Positions 24,602 through 35,499 of a stretch of 64,000 nt of DNA are shown here, one piece after another. The DNA comes from Isoetes taiwanensis (Eukaryota; Streptophyta; Lycopodiopsida; Isoetales; Isoetaceae): positions 1 to 64,000 of the forward strand of contig JAJEKV010000114.1 in the NCBI GenBank assembly GCA_021234155.1. The letters run 5' to 3'. Position 1 is the stretch's first letter. Each line of letters begins with the position of its first letter. A program made the translations under genes and the position numbers. The notes under the pieces are model-generated. The model was not told where the DNA came from. It did not search any database and saw only the letters and a program-made list of their open reading frames with translations.

Positions 24602-25712
24602 TCAAAGTTCGTAATCTCCAAGCATGTGTGCCGGATTAAATTCCCTGTGGTTGAACAAGACGGCATCTCCGGTGCAAACCTTCAGGCGTCTGATGTCCAC
24701 CAGCAGCTTGTGTGATATTCCCAACGGATAATACTGAGCCAGCCGCTCCATTTTCTGTGCCCCTCTCTGTGAAATCCTGATCTGCTCATCTGGATCCATT
24801 AATTGGGAGTCGACCATATCTTTGTTCCGCTTCATCATCTCGATTCCTCCCGTGGTGTGGTGTCATCTCCTCCATCCGTGGTCTTGTCGGGACTTTTTTC
24901 TTTATGAACCACAACTTCCCTCCCCCCCGAAAGTGTTGTAGAGTCTTCAAAGACGGTGGAGGTGAAGCTCCCCCCGTGTTGAACAGTTTTTTCCTCACTG
25001 AAATCTCCATTCCAAGCTCCCCCTCGATGTTAGGGTCCCGGCCTCCTTCATCCTTTCCGCATCCTTCCACCCAAGGTTCTCGACAGCTTTAAAAGGCCGG
25101 CCTTTTGTCCGGTGCCCTTCGACTTGCTCATTGAAGAGTGAGAATAATTTGAAACCGATAATTTCTTCGTGGTGGTAGAACTTACTCTTCCGGCAGTCTT
25201 CCACAAACATTGATAGGTGCTTCGACCGGGCGCTAGTAGACGAGAGCACAACACCGACCTTCTTGTACTTGTCTCTCGAGCTCTTCTTATCCCTTTGGTG
25301 GAGAAACAGATCTTTCTCCTTCCCACTTGTTGATACCTCGACATACCACCAAGAATCTGCCGGTGTGTCAAGAAGCTCGTCTCCAATCCCTCGATGACCT
25401 AAGAACGGAGTTCGCCCTGATGACCAAAGTGAGTCCTGGGGTGAATGCCGCAAGACCAAAGGATGGATCAGTAAGGGTATTCACCAAAGAAAAAAACCTC
25501 ACATCTCACCGGAGCCTGTCTTTTCTCCTCTTTGCCGCCGCCTCCGCCGCTTCTTGACGGAGTCGCCATATGTTCAGATGCCCCCGCATCTTCTTGCCGC
25601 TTGAACCCTTCTCAGAATTAAGCTTCCTCCGCGCCTTGGAGGTTTTAGGACTGCACGTAAAAAGGGTCGGGCGTGTTCTTAATTTTGAATTTAAGGACAT
25701 ACAATCATTCAA
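24602..25712 (-). other. N-terminal-side protein-like blocks of minus-strand locus
   Basis: Three minus-strand segments: 25712-25506 (basic, RLRQEAAEAAAKRRKDRL, possible nuclear signal), 25459-24995 (SWWYVEVSTSGKEKDLFLHQ... HEEIIGFKLFSLFNEQ) and 24838-24602 (KMERLAQYYPLGISHKLLVD...NHREFNPAHMLGDYEL). All read like natural protein in the orientation of the FCP1-like domain. No family recognised. Whether they splice together cannot be shown from one sequence. 25.75-26.45 kb holds nothing clear. Confidence 0.35.
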
Positions 25713-26470
25713 GAAAAAAAGTGGGCTAAGGGTACAGCACGGTCGGCTTTAGCCCGCCCAAACACCATTTCGAAATTGAATCACATCCAGGGACTTAGTG
25801 AGCGCAGTGTAGCTTATCTTCACTGCGGCATTGGCGACTTAGAGTTGGGAGGCGCAGCATCGATCGTGAAGTTTACTTCCGGAATGGCGCCACGACGCGT
25901 AAGCTCCTCACGGCCTTTTGCTCGGTATTTTTTCTAACCGCGCATCTTATTGCAAGTAGTTGATTTGATCGATGAGCACGGAGCTAAGGTAGCAAGCGGA
26001 GAGGAGCTGCCAGACACGGGAATGCTACACTGCAGTGCCATGGAACGGGGATACACGAGAATCGCATTGATACAAGATTAGATGCTTAATGCACTCTTGA
26101 TGAGACCGGCATGTAAGAAGCAAAGACTCGGTGAGGCCATGGATCTGTCATACAATGGCCCGCGGAATTACTGCGTGAAGAGGTGAGTTTCAGAGATGCC
26201 TGTTATTTTGTGTGTAGAACATGCCATCCGTGCTTACATCATGGGACTGCTCATAAGCTCGACGGATTTACTGTTTCCTTGTCGAGCATTTTTCAGCTTC
26301 GAGAGATGAATTACTCTCCGGGTTGAGAGATGCTCAATGGACGGAAACAATGGATCGGGGTAAACGCGGAAACAGCCCGCTTTTAGGTGTGTTTTTTCTT
26401 GGAATGTTTTCTTCGAGTGTTGTATATAGATCAGGCTAGGTCTAAGGCACTGGAGATCAGGTTAGTCGGA

Positions 26471-27040
26471 GAGGCCTCCACCCTGTCGGAACCACTCCTC
26501 TTCGTAATATTCGAGGAATGTGGTTCGAAGGAGAGTGGCTCAGACAGGCTAGAGGCACTTGGGACTAAAAACAGGAGAATACAAACAGGAGTGCTTAGTT
26601 GTAGAGGCCCTGGTCAGGCGTCTTAGGCCGGCAGATAGCTGGGGCAGGCCACTTCCCTTCGCAATATTCGAGCAATATAGTTTGAAGGAGAGTGGTCGAG
26701 ATCGGCTCTGCAGCACGGAGAATGCGGTGTGAGCGGCATTGCTATGTGGGAGCGTGGGGTTAAAGGATTCTCGACTTGTGAGTCGAGAATGCAAGTGTTG
26801 GCTTTCTAGTCTGCATTCTCGACTGGCAAGTCGAGAATGCCAGCCATCGAGAACTGATAGTACACATGTAGTGCTGGCTGGTTTAAGGCATTCCCGACTC
26901 GCGAGTCGAGAATGCATGTGCCAAAGAAGCACAAAGGGTTTCCCCGTGGTTAGTTGTAGAGGCCTCCACCCGGCCCGGAGCCCTCCCCTTCGCAATATTC
27001 GACGAAGATGGTTCAAGGAGAGTGGCTCGACGGGTCGAGG
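26471..27040. repeat. Tandem array (about 315-bp unit), left half
   Basis: Array units carry the block TTAGTTGTAGAGGCCTCCACC...CCTTCGCAATATTCGA...GATGGTTCAAGGAGAGTGGCTC, seen here near 26471, 26597 and 26950, plus palindromes of family 1. The array stops abruptly at the chromovirus 5' LTR and resumes right after its 3' LTR at 40011. It was one array before insertion. Confidence 0.8.
26767..26915. repeat. Palindrome family 1, three copies left of chromovirus
   Basis: 26767-26790 (centre TGTG), 26814-26839 (centre GGCA) and 26888-26915 (centre CGCG, one arm substitution). Arms ATTCTCGACT / AGTCGAGAAT are nearly perfect while the centres differ. They belong to the tandem array described next. 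Confidence 0.9.
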
Positions 27041-28673
27041 CATATACGCTTATAAATACGATATATTCCTCGATCCGGCCACCATACAAGTCTATCATTC
27101 ATAGCCTTGTATACCATAAGGGTGGCACTAGGGGCATGGCCAAGTTATTCTCATAACTTAGCCAACCATAGGTTAAGCCATTATCCATGTGGCCTTAACC
27201 TATTGGGGCACCGCCACACAAGACTCACCCCATTGGTGCCACGTGGCATCCTAGGTGGACCTAACTTATATAGGCATAAACCCTAACCCTAGACCTCTTT
27301 CCAGCCCTAGCACCCGTGAGATCTCACCTACTTGTTCGAAACCCCGCTTCAACATCGCTCGTTAGGCATAGGTCGGTGCAAAGAGCCCCAAAGCAGGTAG
27401 ACCTGTTTCTTGGAGGAGGAACAAGCAGCAGCTTGTGAGTCAAGACCATGGAGGCCCTGATCCGGAGGGGAGAGCTTCAGGAGCAGGTATGTAGGATAGT
27501 AGTTGTGATAGCTCATCCGAATTAGCATTCCAGATATGCTAGTATCTTGTATCTAGAGTAGAGCCATCCTAGAGCTCATATTCAACATCTTGAACCCTAA
27601 TCAAGGAACCCTAACTATTAGTTAGATTTGTATGATTAGGTTAAGATGTTCTTCTTATGATTATTCTCATGATGTGATGATTATATGTTGATGGTTGATC
27701 ATGTTTGCTCCTCTTGTATTGGGAAGGGGGTAGAGACCTAGGGCCATTTGTAGTATGTTCCTAGAGTAGATCCCTTAGTTCCTATTAGATGCGGCTCAGG
27801 CATAGGAGCCCACCGGCTATGGAGGCTATGATATGACTCAGCACCAGATAACGGGCTAGAGGGAATGTGGAGGGAGGATCCCCGCCGAGTGGGGGCTTCG
27901 GGGATCCCATAGTGGGCTAGGCTTATGGTCGGTCACTGTGTGGGCCGAGCATGGGTCCGACACCTCCCCGGGGCAATGGTGTTGCCCCCGCCTCGAGAGC
28001 TGCAAGTGATGGCTTGGCTCTCGCTTTGGGGGTTCGGGCACGGCACCTAATCGGTGTCGCCACGATTCTCTAGCCGCCCACCGCACCTCTAGACCCCGGA
28101 AGGGGAGATGCAACCCTTCCCGCCTCATCGGACCGTGGAGATGCAACCCGAGTAGTCCCGATGGGTGATACCATGGGATTTGCGTGATCCGGAAGGCTAG
28201 AGTCCCGCCAGAGCCTGATCTAGCCCATCCGCAAAGTATGCACAGGAGGGGCGGATGGAGTGGTCAACCCTAGCCATTAGCCTTATGCCAGCCCTCGCCA
28301 TTGCCATGACTCCGGGCCCCGCTTCTATCTTGAGGCCTAGCTAGTCACCATCCTCCTTATGAGTCCGAACTGGGTAGGAGCCCTCATGTTTTATGGTTCA
28401 TGATTATCATCTTTGCATTGGTATATGTGTGATGCACTACCCTTCAAGGTAGTATTTGTATATGTTTGATGCTAGTTCTCGACGCGGTTATCGCCTCACG
28501 TTATAGGAGCCCATAGGGAAGGGCGCAAGACACCTTTCAGTGTTCCCTCCCCGCACTAGGGGGTCACCTTAGAGTGCGGGTAGACTAAGGGCCCGCGGCG
28601 GTTGTTGAGCCGGATGGGGATTTCGCCGAAAGTGTATGGCCGCCACCGTGATGTTTAGCGGTGGAGCGCCACA
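27023..28673 (+). repeat. 5' LTR of chromovirus
   Basis: Matches 38358-40010 along its length from CATATACGCT onward. Ends GCGCCACA directly before the primer-binding site. TATATAGG at 27267-27274 is the probable promoter, followed by AAACCCTAACCCTAG (27278-27292), a plant telo-box, and pyrimidine-rich sequence. There are numerous short indels between the copies, so the insertion is not recent. Confidence 0.9.
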
Positions 28674-28674
28674 A

Positions 28675-28690
28675 TGGTATCAGAGCCATG
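28675..28690 (+). other. Primer-binding site (initiator Met tRNA)
   Basis: TGGTATCAGAGCCATG one base after the LTR end. Its first 14 bases match the 3' end complement of plant initiator-Met tRNA. Confidence 0.9.
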
Positions 28691-29236
28691 TTCTTGGTTG
28701 ACCAAGAACTAGCAATCCACCATAACCATGAAGTAGTCTAACAGGCCTATAGAGGTGTGAAATGAACATTTCCACCACTGAACCGCTGAAATGGGGAAAA
28801 ATTTTTTTCCTAGGTAGTGGGTCGATTTAGGTTAAGTGTTAGACGAAGGTTTGAGTGAGTCAAACTCATCTTCTAGTAAATTTGAAGTGAAAATTATGCA
28901 TCTGCATCAAATTTCACCTAAAATGGGTCAAGAATCATGCCAATCGGAGACCTGTGTGAAAAAAAAATGGCAAATCCATAATTAACACCTCAAACCATTA
29001 GGAAAATTGAAAAAATTACAGGTATAATACGAATTTTAGTATATATTTTAATAATTAAATAACTATTAAATAGGGTGTAATTAATAAGGGGGCTAATAAA
29101 TAGGGGTAATGATGATAGGAGAATATTCTAAGGGACCCTCCTCTTTAAATATCCCCGACACCTCATTTTTCTCTCCAACCCTACACCTCCACCCTCTCTT
29201 GACCAGCCTATCCCCACCCCTTTTAGACCGCTAAGT

Positions 29237-29800
29237 ATGGCCAGGACCAAACAGACCTACAGAAGCCGTGACAGCGCCACACACTCGATGGCGAACCTAG
29301 CAAATGGACGCCATGTGAAGAAGATCCCGAGCACCTACGCCCAAGAAGGGGAAGAGGAGCCCCTACCGCCAGAAGAAGAAGCGACGAAGTCCTACCACGA
29401 TGCCGAGAGCAGCCCCTCGTCGGCGGGGACACAAAGAACCGACGAGTCACGCCACTTCGGGGGCCACGCACAATCGGGCGGAAGAGGAGGAGGAGGAGCA
29501 AGTCCAGCAGCAGTGGACGGCTGGGCCTTCTGCGCCCAAGAAAAAAGGGCAAGGAGAAGGTCACCGAGTGGCCGAGGAGAGGGCAGCCGTGAGGAAGAGG
29601 GAGCGGAGGAGGAGTGGGCGCGGCGTGAGCGAGGACTAAAAGAAAGAACGACGGTCCCCGCCGAACCGTCGTCATCGAGGAGCCTCCCCGCCGGGAGGAG
29701 GAGCAGGTGGAAGAAGTGGAGGAGGAGGAAGAAGAACAGGAGGAAGGGGCAGAACCAAGACCACCTTATCCAGTGTGGCCCGAGCCACCTAAGGTGGTAA
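29237..29800 (+). CDS. Chromovirus first ORF, histone-H3-tail-like N-terminus
   Basis: A 187-codon frame from the ATG at 29237, the first good ATG downstream of the leader and about 90 bases after a TTTAAATA box. It opens MARTKQTYRSRD. Residues 2-7 are identical to histone H3 positions 1-6 (ARTKQT) and Arg at H3 position 8 is also kept. The rest is Glu/Arg/Pro-rich and disordered. No zinc knuckle or gag fold is visible. Two other frames are also open over 29.4-30.1 kb because of the GAG-rich composition, so frameshifts are likely. Gag is the expected protein at this place, but the recognisable gag core is 4 kb downstream. Confidence 0.5.
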   Translation: MARTKQTYRSRDSATHSMANLANGRHVKKIPSTYAQEGEEEPLPPEEEATKSYHDAESSPSSAGTQRTDESRHFGGHAQSGGRGGGGASPAAVDGWAFCAQEKRARRRSPSGRGEGSREEEGAEEEWARRERGLKERTTVPAEPSSSRSLPAGRRSRWKKWRRRKKNRRKGQNQDHLIQCGPSHLRW

Positions 29801-30111
29801 AGAAGCAGAAGGCGGGCGAGCGAGGCTTCGCCTTGAAGGAGGACCGCTTTACTGGGCCGCTACCAAGGCATACCAAGAATACCTTCGTCGGTGGACGAGG
29901 TATAATGATTGGTATTGCCGGCAGAACGTCCAGCGGACAGTGGAGGGGGGCCGGCCGCCAAAGAACCAGCCCAAGCCGCCGCCGCCGCCGCCACAGCCCG
30001 AGAAGCCCAAGAAGGTCCACCATGGACCTAATTCCCCGCACGCCCGAGTTTTTCGGGAGATTAAGCACTTTCAACAAAGGCACTAATCTCCCGATAGGAA
30101 GGGCCGCTTGA
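29707..30111 (+). pseudogene. Acidic/proline-rich continuation of first ORF, frameshifted
   Basis: Begins with a run of Glu (EEVEEEEEEQEEGAEPRP). From about 29820 the natural reading switches to another frame (RLRLEGGPLYWAATKAYQEY, then proline-rich PPKNQPKPPPPPPQPEKPKK) and stops near 30083. This W/Y-rich helix followed by a proline-rich linker looks like a real structural segment, but I recognise no family. It shows that the first ORF originally extended through here. Confidence 0.4.
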
Positions 30112-30466
30112 GCCGCTTTTTGCGGGAGGTAATGCGGAGTACGCCACCGACTATAGGGTGACGCCCCTTACAACTCCGGTGTTGCAAGTGGTGGCCGAGG
30201 CCGAGCTCACCCAGCTTGTTTGAGGAAGGGAACCTCTGCACATCCACGCCAAGAGGGTGACCTCATGCCCAAGGACATCCACTTATGCTGCCGTGATCCG
30301 CAAGGAACGCCTTTGAGGATGCAAATTTTGTCAAACTAATGTAATTATTTTCCTATAAATATAAAGTTTTGTGTAAAACTGTGCAATAAATATAAAGTAG
30401 GTGTAAAAACATGTTTAAGTAATTAAATAGGAAAAGGAAATTAGAAAAAATTTTTTTAGGTCAGGA

Positions 30467-30750
30467 ACCGAAATCGGGTCCCGTCGCCGAATCGCGCGCC
30501 AAGGCCGACGCGCAGACCCCATCCGCGTGACGCCACCCGATTTCGCCAAATTTTAGCTAAGTCATGTCCAAATTAAGTAATAAAAGTTGCTAATTAAGTC
30601 AGAATCATGCTAGAAAGTCAAATTAGGATCTTCTAACACCCTAAAATTTTTCCTAAAGGGTGAAATAACCCGAAATCGGGTCCCGTCACGACACGCGCTG
30701 CGCCCGCGCCGACGCAGACCCCATCCGCTGACGCCACCCGATTTCCTTTA
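30467..30750. repeat. Two copies of a hairpin-forming block in chromovirus
   Basis: Each copy starts CCGAAATCGGGTCCCGTC and ends GACGCCACCCGATTTC. GAAATCGGGT and ACCCGATTTC are exact reverse complements, so each block can fold with a stem of at least 10 bp around a GC-rich loop of about 60 bases. Copies lie at about 30467-30550 and 30670-30750 (period about 200). Confidence 0.8.
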
Positions 30751-30919
30751 ACTTGCCTAGCTTGACCAAATTTGACCCAACAAACTGCCATGTAGTGTTT
30801 CTTGCCTTGTTTTGTTTAGAATTGCACTTCATGGTAGCTCATTTGGACACCCAAGGCCATAGATTTGGAGTCTTTCCCATCAAGAGCCTTTGTGCACGGA
30901 ACCCGAGGCACCCCTAGTC

Positions 30920-31229
30920 TATAAAAAGGGGCCCCATTTGTCATTTTCTTCCCATCAAAAGTGCTCCCAGCCCCTTTGGCGATTTTCTAGCTCCCTACTT
31001 GTTTCCATCAGCCATTTTTCACGCCCATCTTCGCCAATGGCACCATCAAACTTTGTTAGATGGTACAATGATTCCAATCACATCCGCGGAACTCCCCGCT
31101 GACCAAGCCTTTCATGTCTTCGATCATCTCTTTGATCTTCACGCCACCCTAAACTTAACTCCTTACTACACCGACATCATTTGTCAATATGATCAGCTCA
31201 TTTTACCCGGGAGGTCACTTGCCACCTAG
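30920..31229 (+). other. Internal TATA box and small ORFs
   Basis: CTATAAAAAGG at about 30919 is a strong TATA match, followed 110 bases later by ATG at 31038 (MAPSNFVRWYND, short) and an overlapping frame (ELPADQAFHVFDHLFDLHAT...). I recognise no family. It may be an internal promoter or the remnant of another element nested inside the chromovirus. Confidence 0.3.
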
Positions 31230-31614
31230 GGGGAAATGGGTCTCTTAGACACCCTTGCCCAAGCCATAGGTGGGGATCTAGGGCAAGAGTAGGTTGTGGG
31301 ATAGAACCGTAAACATGCCGCACTACATGACCCAGAAGCATCATAGGCATAGGTAACGCCTCAAACCAGGCGCCTTTTAGCCTTATTCATGCAAAGATAG
31401 AGCAAGCCAACCAACCAAAGCGAGCCGCCCATTCAACCCTTTGATTTAGCTCCTCTCGACACTCGGAAGGCAGCAGATAGGTATCCTCGAGATCAAACAA
31501 ACAAGAATAATAATACCATGGGTCTACATCAAAACACCTAGACAGCAGACGAAAGGTGACTATGAGGAAGAAGAGGAAGAGAACCCAAGATGGGAGATAA
31601 GCGAGGCAAGAAGG

Positions 31615-31857
31615 ATGGAGAGGCGTATAGCTCAGCAACACGAGGGGCTAAGGCGAGATTTCGAACCGCCAATAGGTATCACGGCCCTCACCCCAGTGAT
31701 CATTGACGGAGAGGAGTATATATTCGCCACCGACATCCTTAACCTTCCCTATTGCCAAGAGGAAAACCTCCGGATAGACGAGCTCCTAGGACTAATGGCA
31801 CAGAACAGGGTAGCGACTTCATCGACTACTCCTATCAGGAGATCCCGAGGGAGGTAG
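31615..31857 (+). other. Unrecognised 80-codon ORF in chromovirus leader region
   Basis: Reads MERRIAQQHEGLRRDFEPPI then PVIIDGEEYIFATDILNLPY. Composition is protein-like and may be an N-terminal part of the ancestral gag polyprotein. From 31.9 to 33.2 kb the sequence has only broken frames. Confidence 0.3.
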
Positions 31858-33205
31858 CCGAAATGACATTCCTACGCAGGGAAACCATGTCGGATATCCA
31901 AGCCGCACCAGCCAGATAAGGCGATGTTTCAAAGAATAAAGAACCCGACATTCCGTGAGGAGGAATTTCGTGAGATCCAAAGCAGGTTGTACAAGCCGGA
32001 AGGGGCCCAAGTTCGAGCCGACCAGTCCGGCTTCTCCAGAGCATGCGCGCCAGGCATCTAGTAGCATTAATCTAGAAAACGCAAAGAACAATGTGGAGGG
32101 ACCACGGTAAGATCTTACAAAGAATAGACATCGCCGGGCAGTAAATGGGCAGGAAAGGCATCGAGCCACGGGCCACATAGGGTAAATCACTCGTGTACTA
32201 TCTTCCGCCCTTAGCCAAGGTCGATGATAGTCTTTCACAAGGAGTTCAGCCCAAGAGGTGAAGAATCAAGGCGCCCTTATAGCGCTTTTGTGGTTTGGGC
32301 AAAGACGCCAAGATAGATATTGAATGGACCATGTTATACTTTTAAGAGAGCAAGTAGCACTTCACGCCTCGACGCAAGGGGCCACCTCGAGATGCGCGAC
32401 TTGTCGCTGGTAGCGCAACCGCACTGTAACTACCAAGCACCACAGTGGCAAGAGCATTAGAGGGAGGGTCTACGCCGTAATATCGCAGTAACATGGGAAA
32501 GGGCACAAAGATACAAGAAAATCAAGAACTTCTTCGTTTACATCATTGATGGAAGAATTGTCTCATAAGATTTAAGTATATTGTAATTCTTTTCTTAAGT
32601 ATTATCATGAAGTCTATTAAATGTATTCCTATATACCAATTAATGTACTACTATGATGTTGACCTATAAATGAAGTTTTCATATGATTTCTTTTGTGGCT
32701 AACAACAATTTAATTGTAAGCAATAATGATCATTGCCTAACTTAATAACACGATAATGACCAATACTTGCAAAGAAGGAACTCAAGTGCGTGGTCTCGTG
32801 ACCAAAGACCGACCACGCAATTGGGTACCAAGGAACTTGTTCGGGCAGAGAGCGTGAAGACTTTGAGCGTGATATGTCACCGTGAGGCGCTTAATGCAAG
32901 GTTGGTACAGATGAGGAATCGATGCAACATCTCATCAACCGGGCGACACCTCTCATGAATGCACAAGAAGATGGTCCTCCCGCCTCCACCTTGTGTTCCC
33001 GGTGGTGTAAGTCCCTCGCCAGAAGGGGAGGGCAACCACGGCAACGCCGTGGGACAAGAGACTAAGAAGGAGAACCAGGAGTCCATCATCATCTAGTTCC
33101 AGCCATCGATAGTTCTTCCAAAGGACGACCTCTAGTCCGACAAAGGAGTCCGGACACACCTAAGGCAAGAAAAAGGGCAAGAAAGACGGATGACTATCGA
33201 AAAAG

Positions 33206-33665
33206 GTGGATAGTGCTATGAGCAATGTGTGGAAGACAAGGAAGTCGGGGGGCAGTGGAAAGACAGATCGTGCATGGAGGCTGGAAGCATGGCTGGATGA
33301 AATGGAAGAATTTGGCAACTCATACGGTATGAAAGACAAGGACATAGGGAAAGTTATGACAAGCCTAACCTTATTGGACCCAAGCAAGGATCCGTGGAAG
33401 GGATATGCTAAGTCCAACAAGCTGAAGAGGAATAATTGCGTGTTTAAGACCTTCAAAGAAGGCTTTTCCAAGAAGCACTATGTGCCGAGGTCTCATACTA
33501 GTAGACAGATTCAGCAGTTTTTACAGTTGAATCAGTGGTACCTTATCGCTGGCTAAGTACCCAAGAATTCATGAGACTTAGACTTCATGTCCCGGAGTAT
33601 CGTAAAGGCAAGCAAAGGGACACCTATATTGAGGGGTTGAACAAAGAATATCAAGAGGCTTGTTA
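33206..33665 (+). pseudogene. Gag core (Retrotrans_gag) of chromovirus
   Basis: Reads AWRLEAWLDEMEEFGNSYG, then FKTFKEGFSKKHYVPRSHTS and RQIQQFLQLNQ, the pattern W...F...F...Y.P...R..Q.F..L.Q of the Retrotrans_gag domain that packages element RNA. After a frame change near 33555 it continues EFMRLRLHVPEY and YIEGLNKEYQEAC. No intact CCHC zinc knuckle was found downstream. Confidence 0.75.
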
Positions 33666-34189
33666 GAGCAATCAACCCAAGGTCGGGCTTGGTGAGGCCA
33701 AGATAAAGCTATAAGTTTGAGGAGGCACCAAAGAACTCCAGCAGAGAAGAAGGCCAACCTTCGTGGGGTAAGAGTTCAGTGGCAAAGATCGTGGACAATA
33801 TCGGTAAGCAATCGCCAGCCTACACCATCGTGGGGCCAGCAAGAAGGTAAGGATAAGAGCAAAGCTTTTGGGGACCGTGAAGCCACGTAATGCATCAGGG
33901 GAAGTGCTCTTAAGCCGCCTCCTAGACACCACAAGGAAAAGAGACAGAATGCATTGAGAAGAAGTTATGCTTTTGTGTGCTTCCAGCCAGGCACAGACAC
34001 ATGATTGTCCATTCGCCATGCAAACCAGCTTTGGCGTAATCCTTGGATTGGGACTCCCCAACCGGGTTTTTTTTGACGAGGACGATGAAACAGCAGGAGG
34101 CCCGGGACTTCATAGATGGTGAGTGCCACATATGTGCAAACATTGAGTCGATGATATAGAGAATCACCAACGGTCATTGCGGCCGAGGG

Positions 34190-34330
34190 AATCATAGATA
34201 GTAAGCCATATGTAGTCCTCATAGATATGTGTAGCTCTCATAATTTTGCATCTCCTAGATTGGCTGCTCTAATGAAGAACAAGGTATTGAAGTCTAAGCC
34301 AAGGCCAAGAGTTATGGCAAAACCAAGGCC
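34190..34330 (+). pseudogene. Aspartic protease remnant (RVP_2 type)
   Basis: Reads YVVLIDMCSSHNFASPRLA, matching the retrotransposon protease active-site segment normally written DSGSSHNFI. Here the residues after the catalytic Asp (codon 34224-34226) are Met-Cys instead of Ser-Gly, so the flap/active-site turn is altered. The flanks are frameshifted. Confidence 0.7.
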
Positions 34331-34734
34331 ATCCCAAGCACACTAAGGGGAGGAGAATCATCTTTGACATAGACCTTAGTGGGGCTAAAATGGCCGATGG
34401 GGAGCGTAAGTCATGGATATTGGAAGGTATGATCTTATTGTGGGATGGAATTTTGAATAAAGCAAAGAATTGGTGATGAATGAAGTCACCTTAAACAAGT
34501 TGATAGTGAAAGGTAAGAAGCTAGAATGGAATTCTTTGAAGCCTAAGGAAGAGTATAGAAAGGAATAAGGTGGATTACATCTTGAGGATGGAATCGCTTG
34601 AAGTCAGGTGATGGAAGTGACAAAAGGGAAATCACCGCCGTGCAATAGCAAGGCAAGTTGGATGTATTTCTGATGAAACCGGAAAAGGCCACCTTATAGG
34701 TGTGGAAGATGAGATCACATTCCCATGCAAGAAG

Positions 34735-35460
34735 GCGCCATATAGAATGAGTATTTCTTTCAAGAAACAAACCGCAGAATTGCTCGAGCTTGGATTTATA
34801 AGAGCAAGTGTGTCTCCTTTGAGCACCTATACTCTTTGTCAAGAAGAAAGATGGGAGCTTAAGAATGTGATAGACTATCGCCACCAATAAGCGCACGATA
34901 AAGAATAAGTATGCATTGCCAAGGGCGGATGACCTAATGGATCAGCTACAAGGAGCAAAGGTATTCTCTAAGATTGATTTAAGATCAGGATACCATCGAT
35001 AAGAATAAAGGAAGAGGACATCCATAAGACCGCTTTAACGCTGTATGGTCATTTTGAGTTTACAAAGAATGCCCTTTGATTGTCCAACGCCCCGCAACGC
35101 TTATGCCTCATGAACGATATCTTCGTGAGACTTCTTGGATGAGTTTGTTATTGTCTTCTTCGACGACATCCTAATCTACAAGAAGTCCCCGGAAGAGCAT
35201 TGTCGCGATCTCAGAAAGTGTTGGAGAAGTTGAGACGCCATAGGTTGTATGGGAAGCTCTCTAAGTGCCACTTTGCAACAGCCGAGTGGAGTATTTGGGG
35301 CATGTGGTAACATCCGAGGGAATCTCCACTGCATCCATCTAAGATTGAGGCAATAGTTGATTGGCCAGCCCAAGGAATGTGGCGAAGTAAGAAGCTTTCG
35401 GGTTGGCGGGATACTATAGAAAGTTCGCGGAAGGACTTTGCTAAGTGGGCGCCCCTCTCG
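34735..35460 (+). pseudogene. Reverse transcriptase of chromovirus
   Basis: Recognisable blocks in order: YRMS..., [35 protein letters not shown] near 34930, GHFEF near 35050, and the catalytic box VFFDDILI near 35155 (the gypsy form of YxDD, both Asp kept). These are followed by HR..G..SKCHFAT and LGHVV...EGI. Frameshifts and stops separate nearly every block. Confidence 0.85.
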
Positions 35461-35499
35461 GCCGGACCCTCACTAAGGCCAAGAAGATTAAGGATTGGG

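Noticed and set aside
29237-29300. A captured histone H3 gene
   Set aside because: Only the first six residues plus Arg8 match; the rest has no H3 similarity. A short mimic or chance is the most that can be claimed.
29223-29675. 150-codon minus-strand ORF over the chromovirus first ORF
   Set aside because: Leu/Pro/Ser-rich shadow of the Glu/Arg-rich plus-strand frame.
34543-34896. Minus-strand ORF within chromovirus RT region
   Set aside because: Shadow of the plus-strand reverse transcriptase, which has recognisable motifs.
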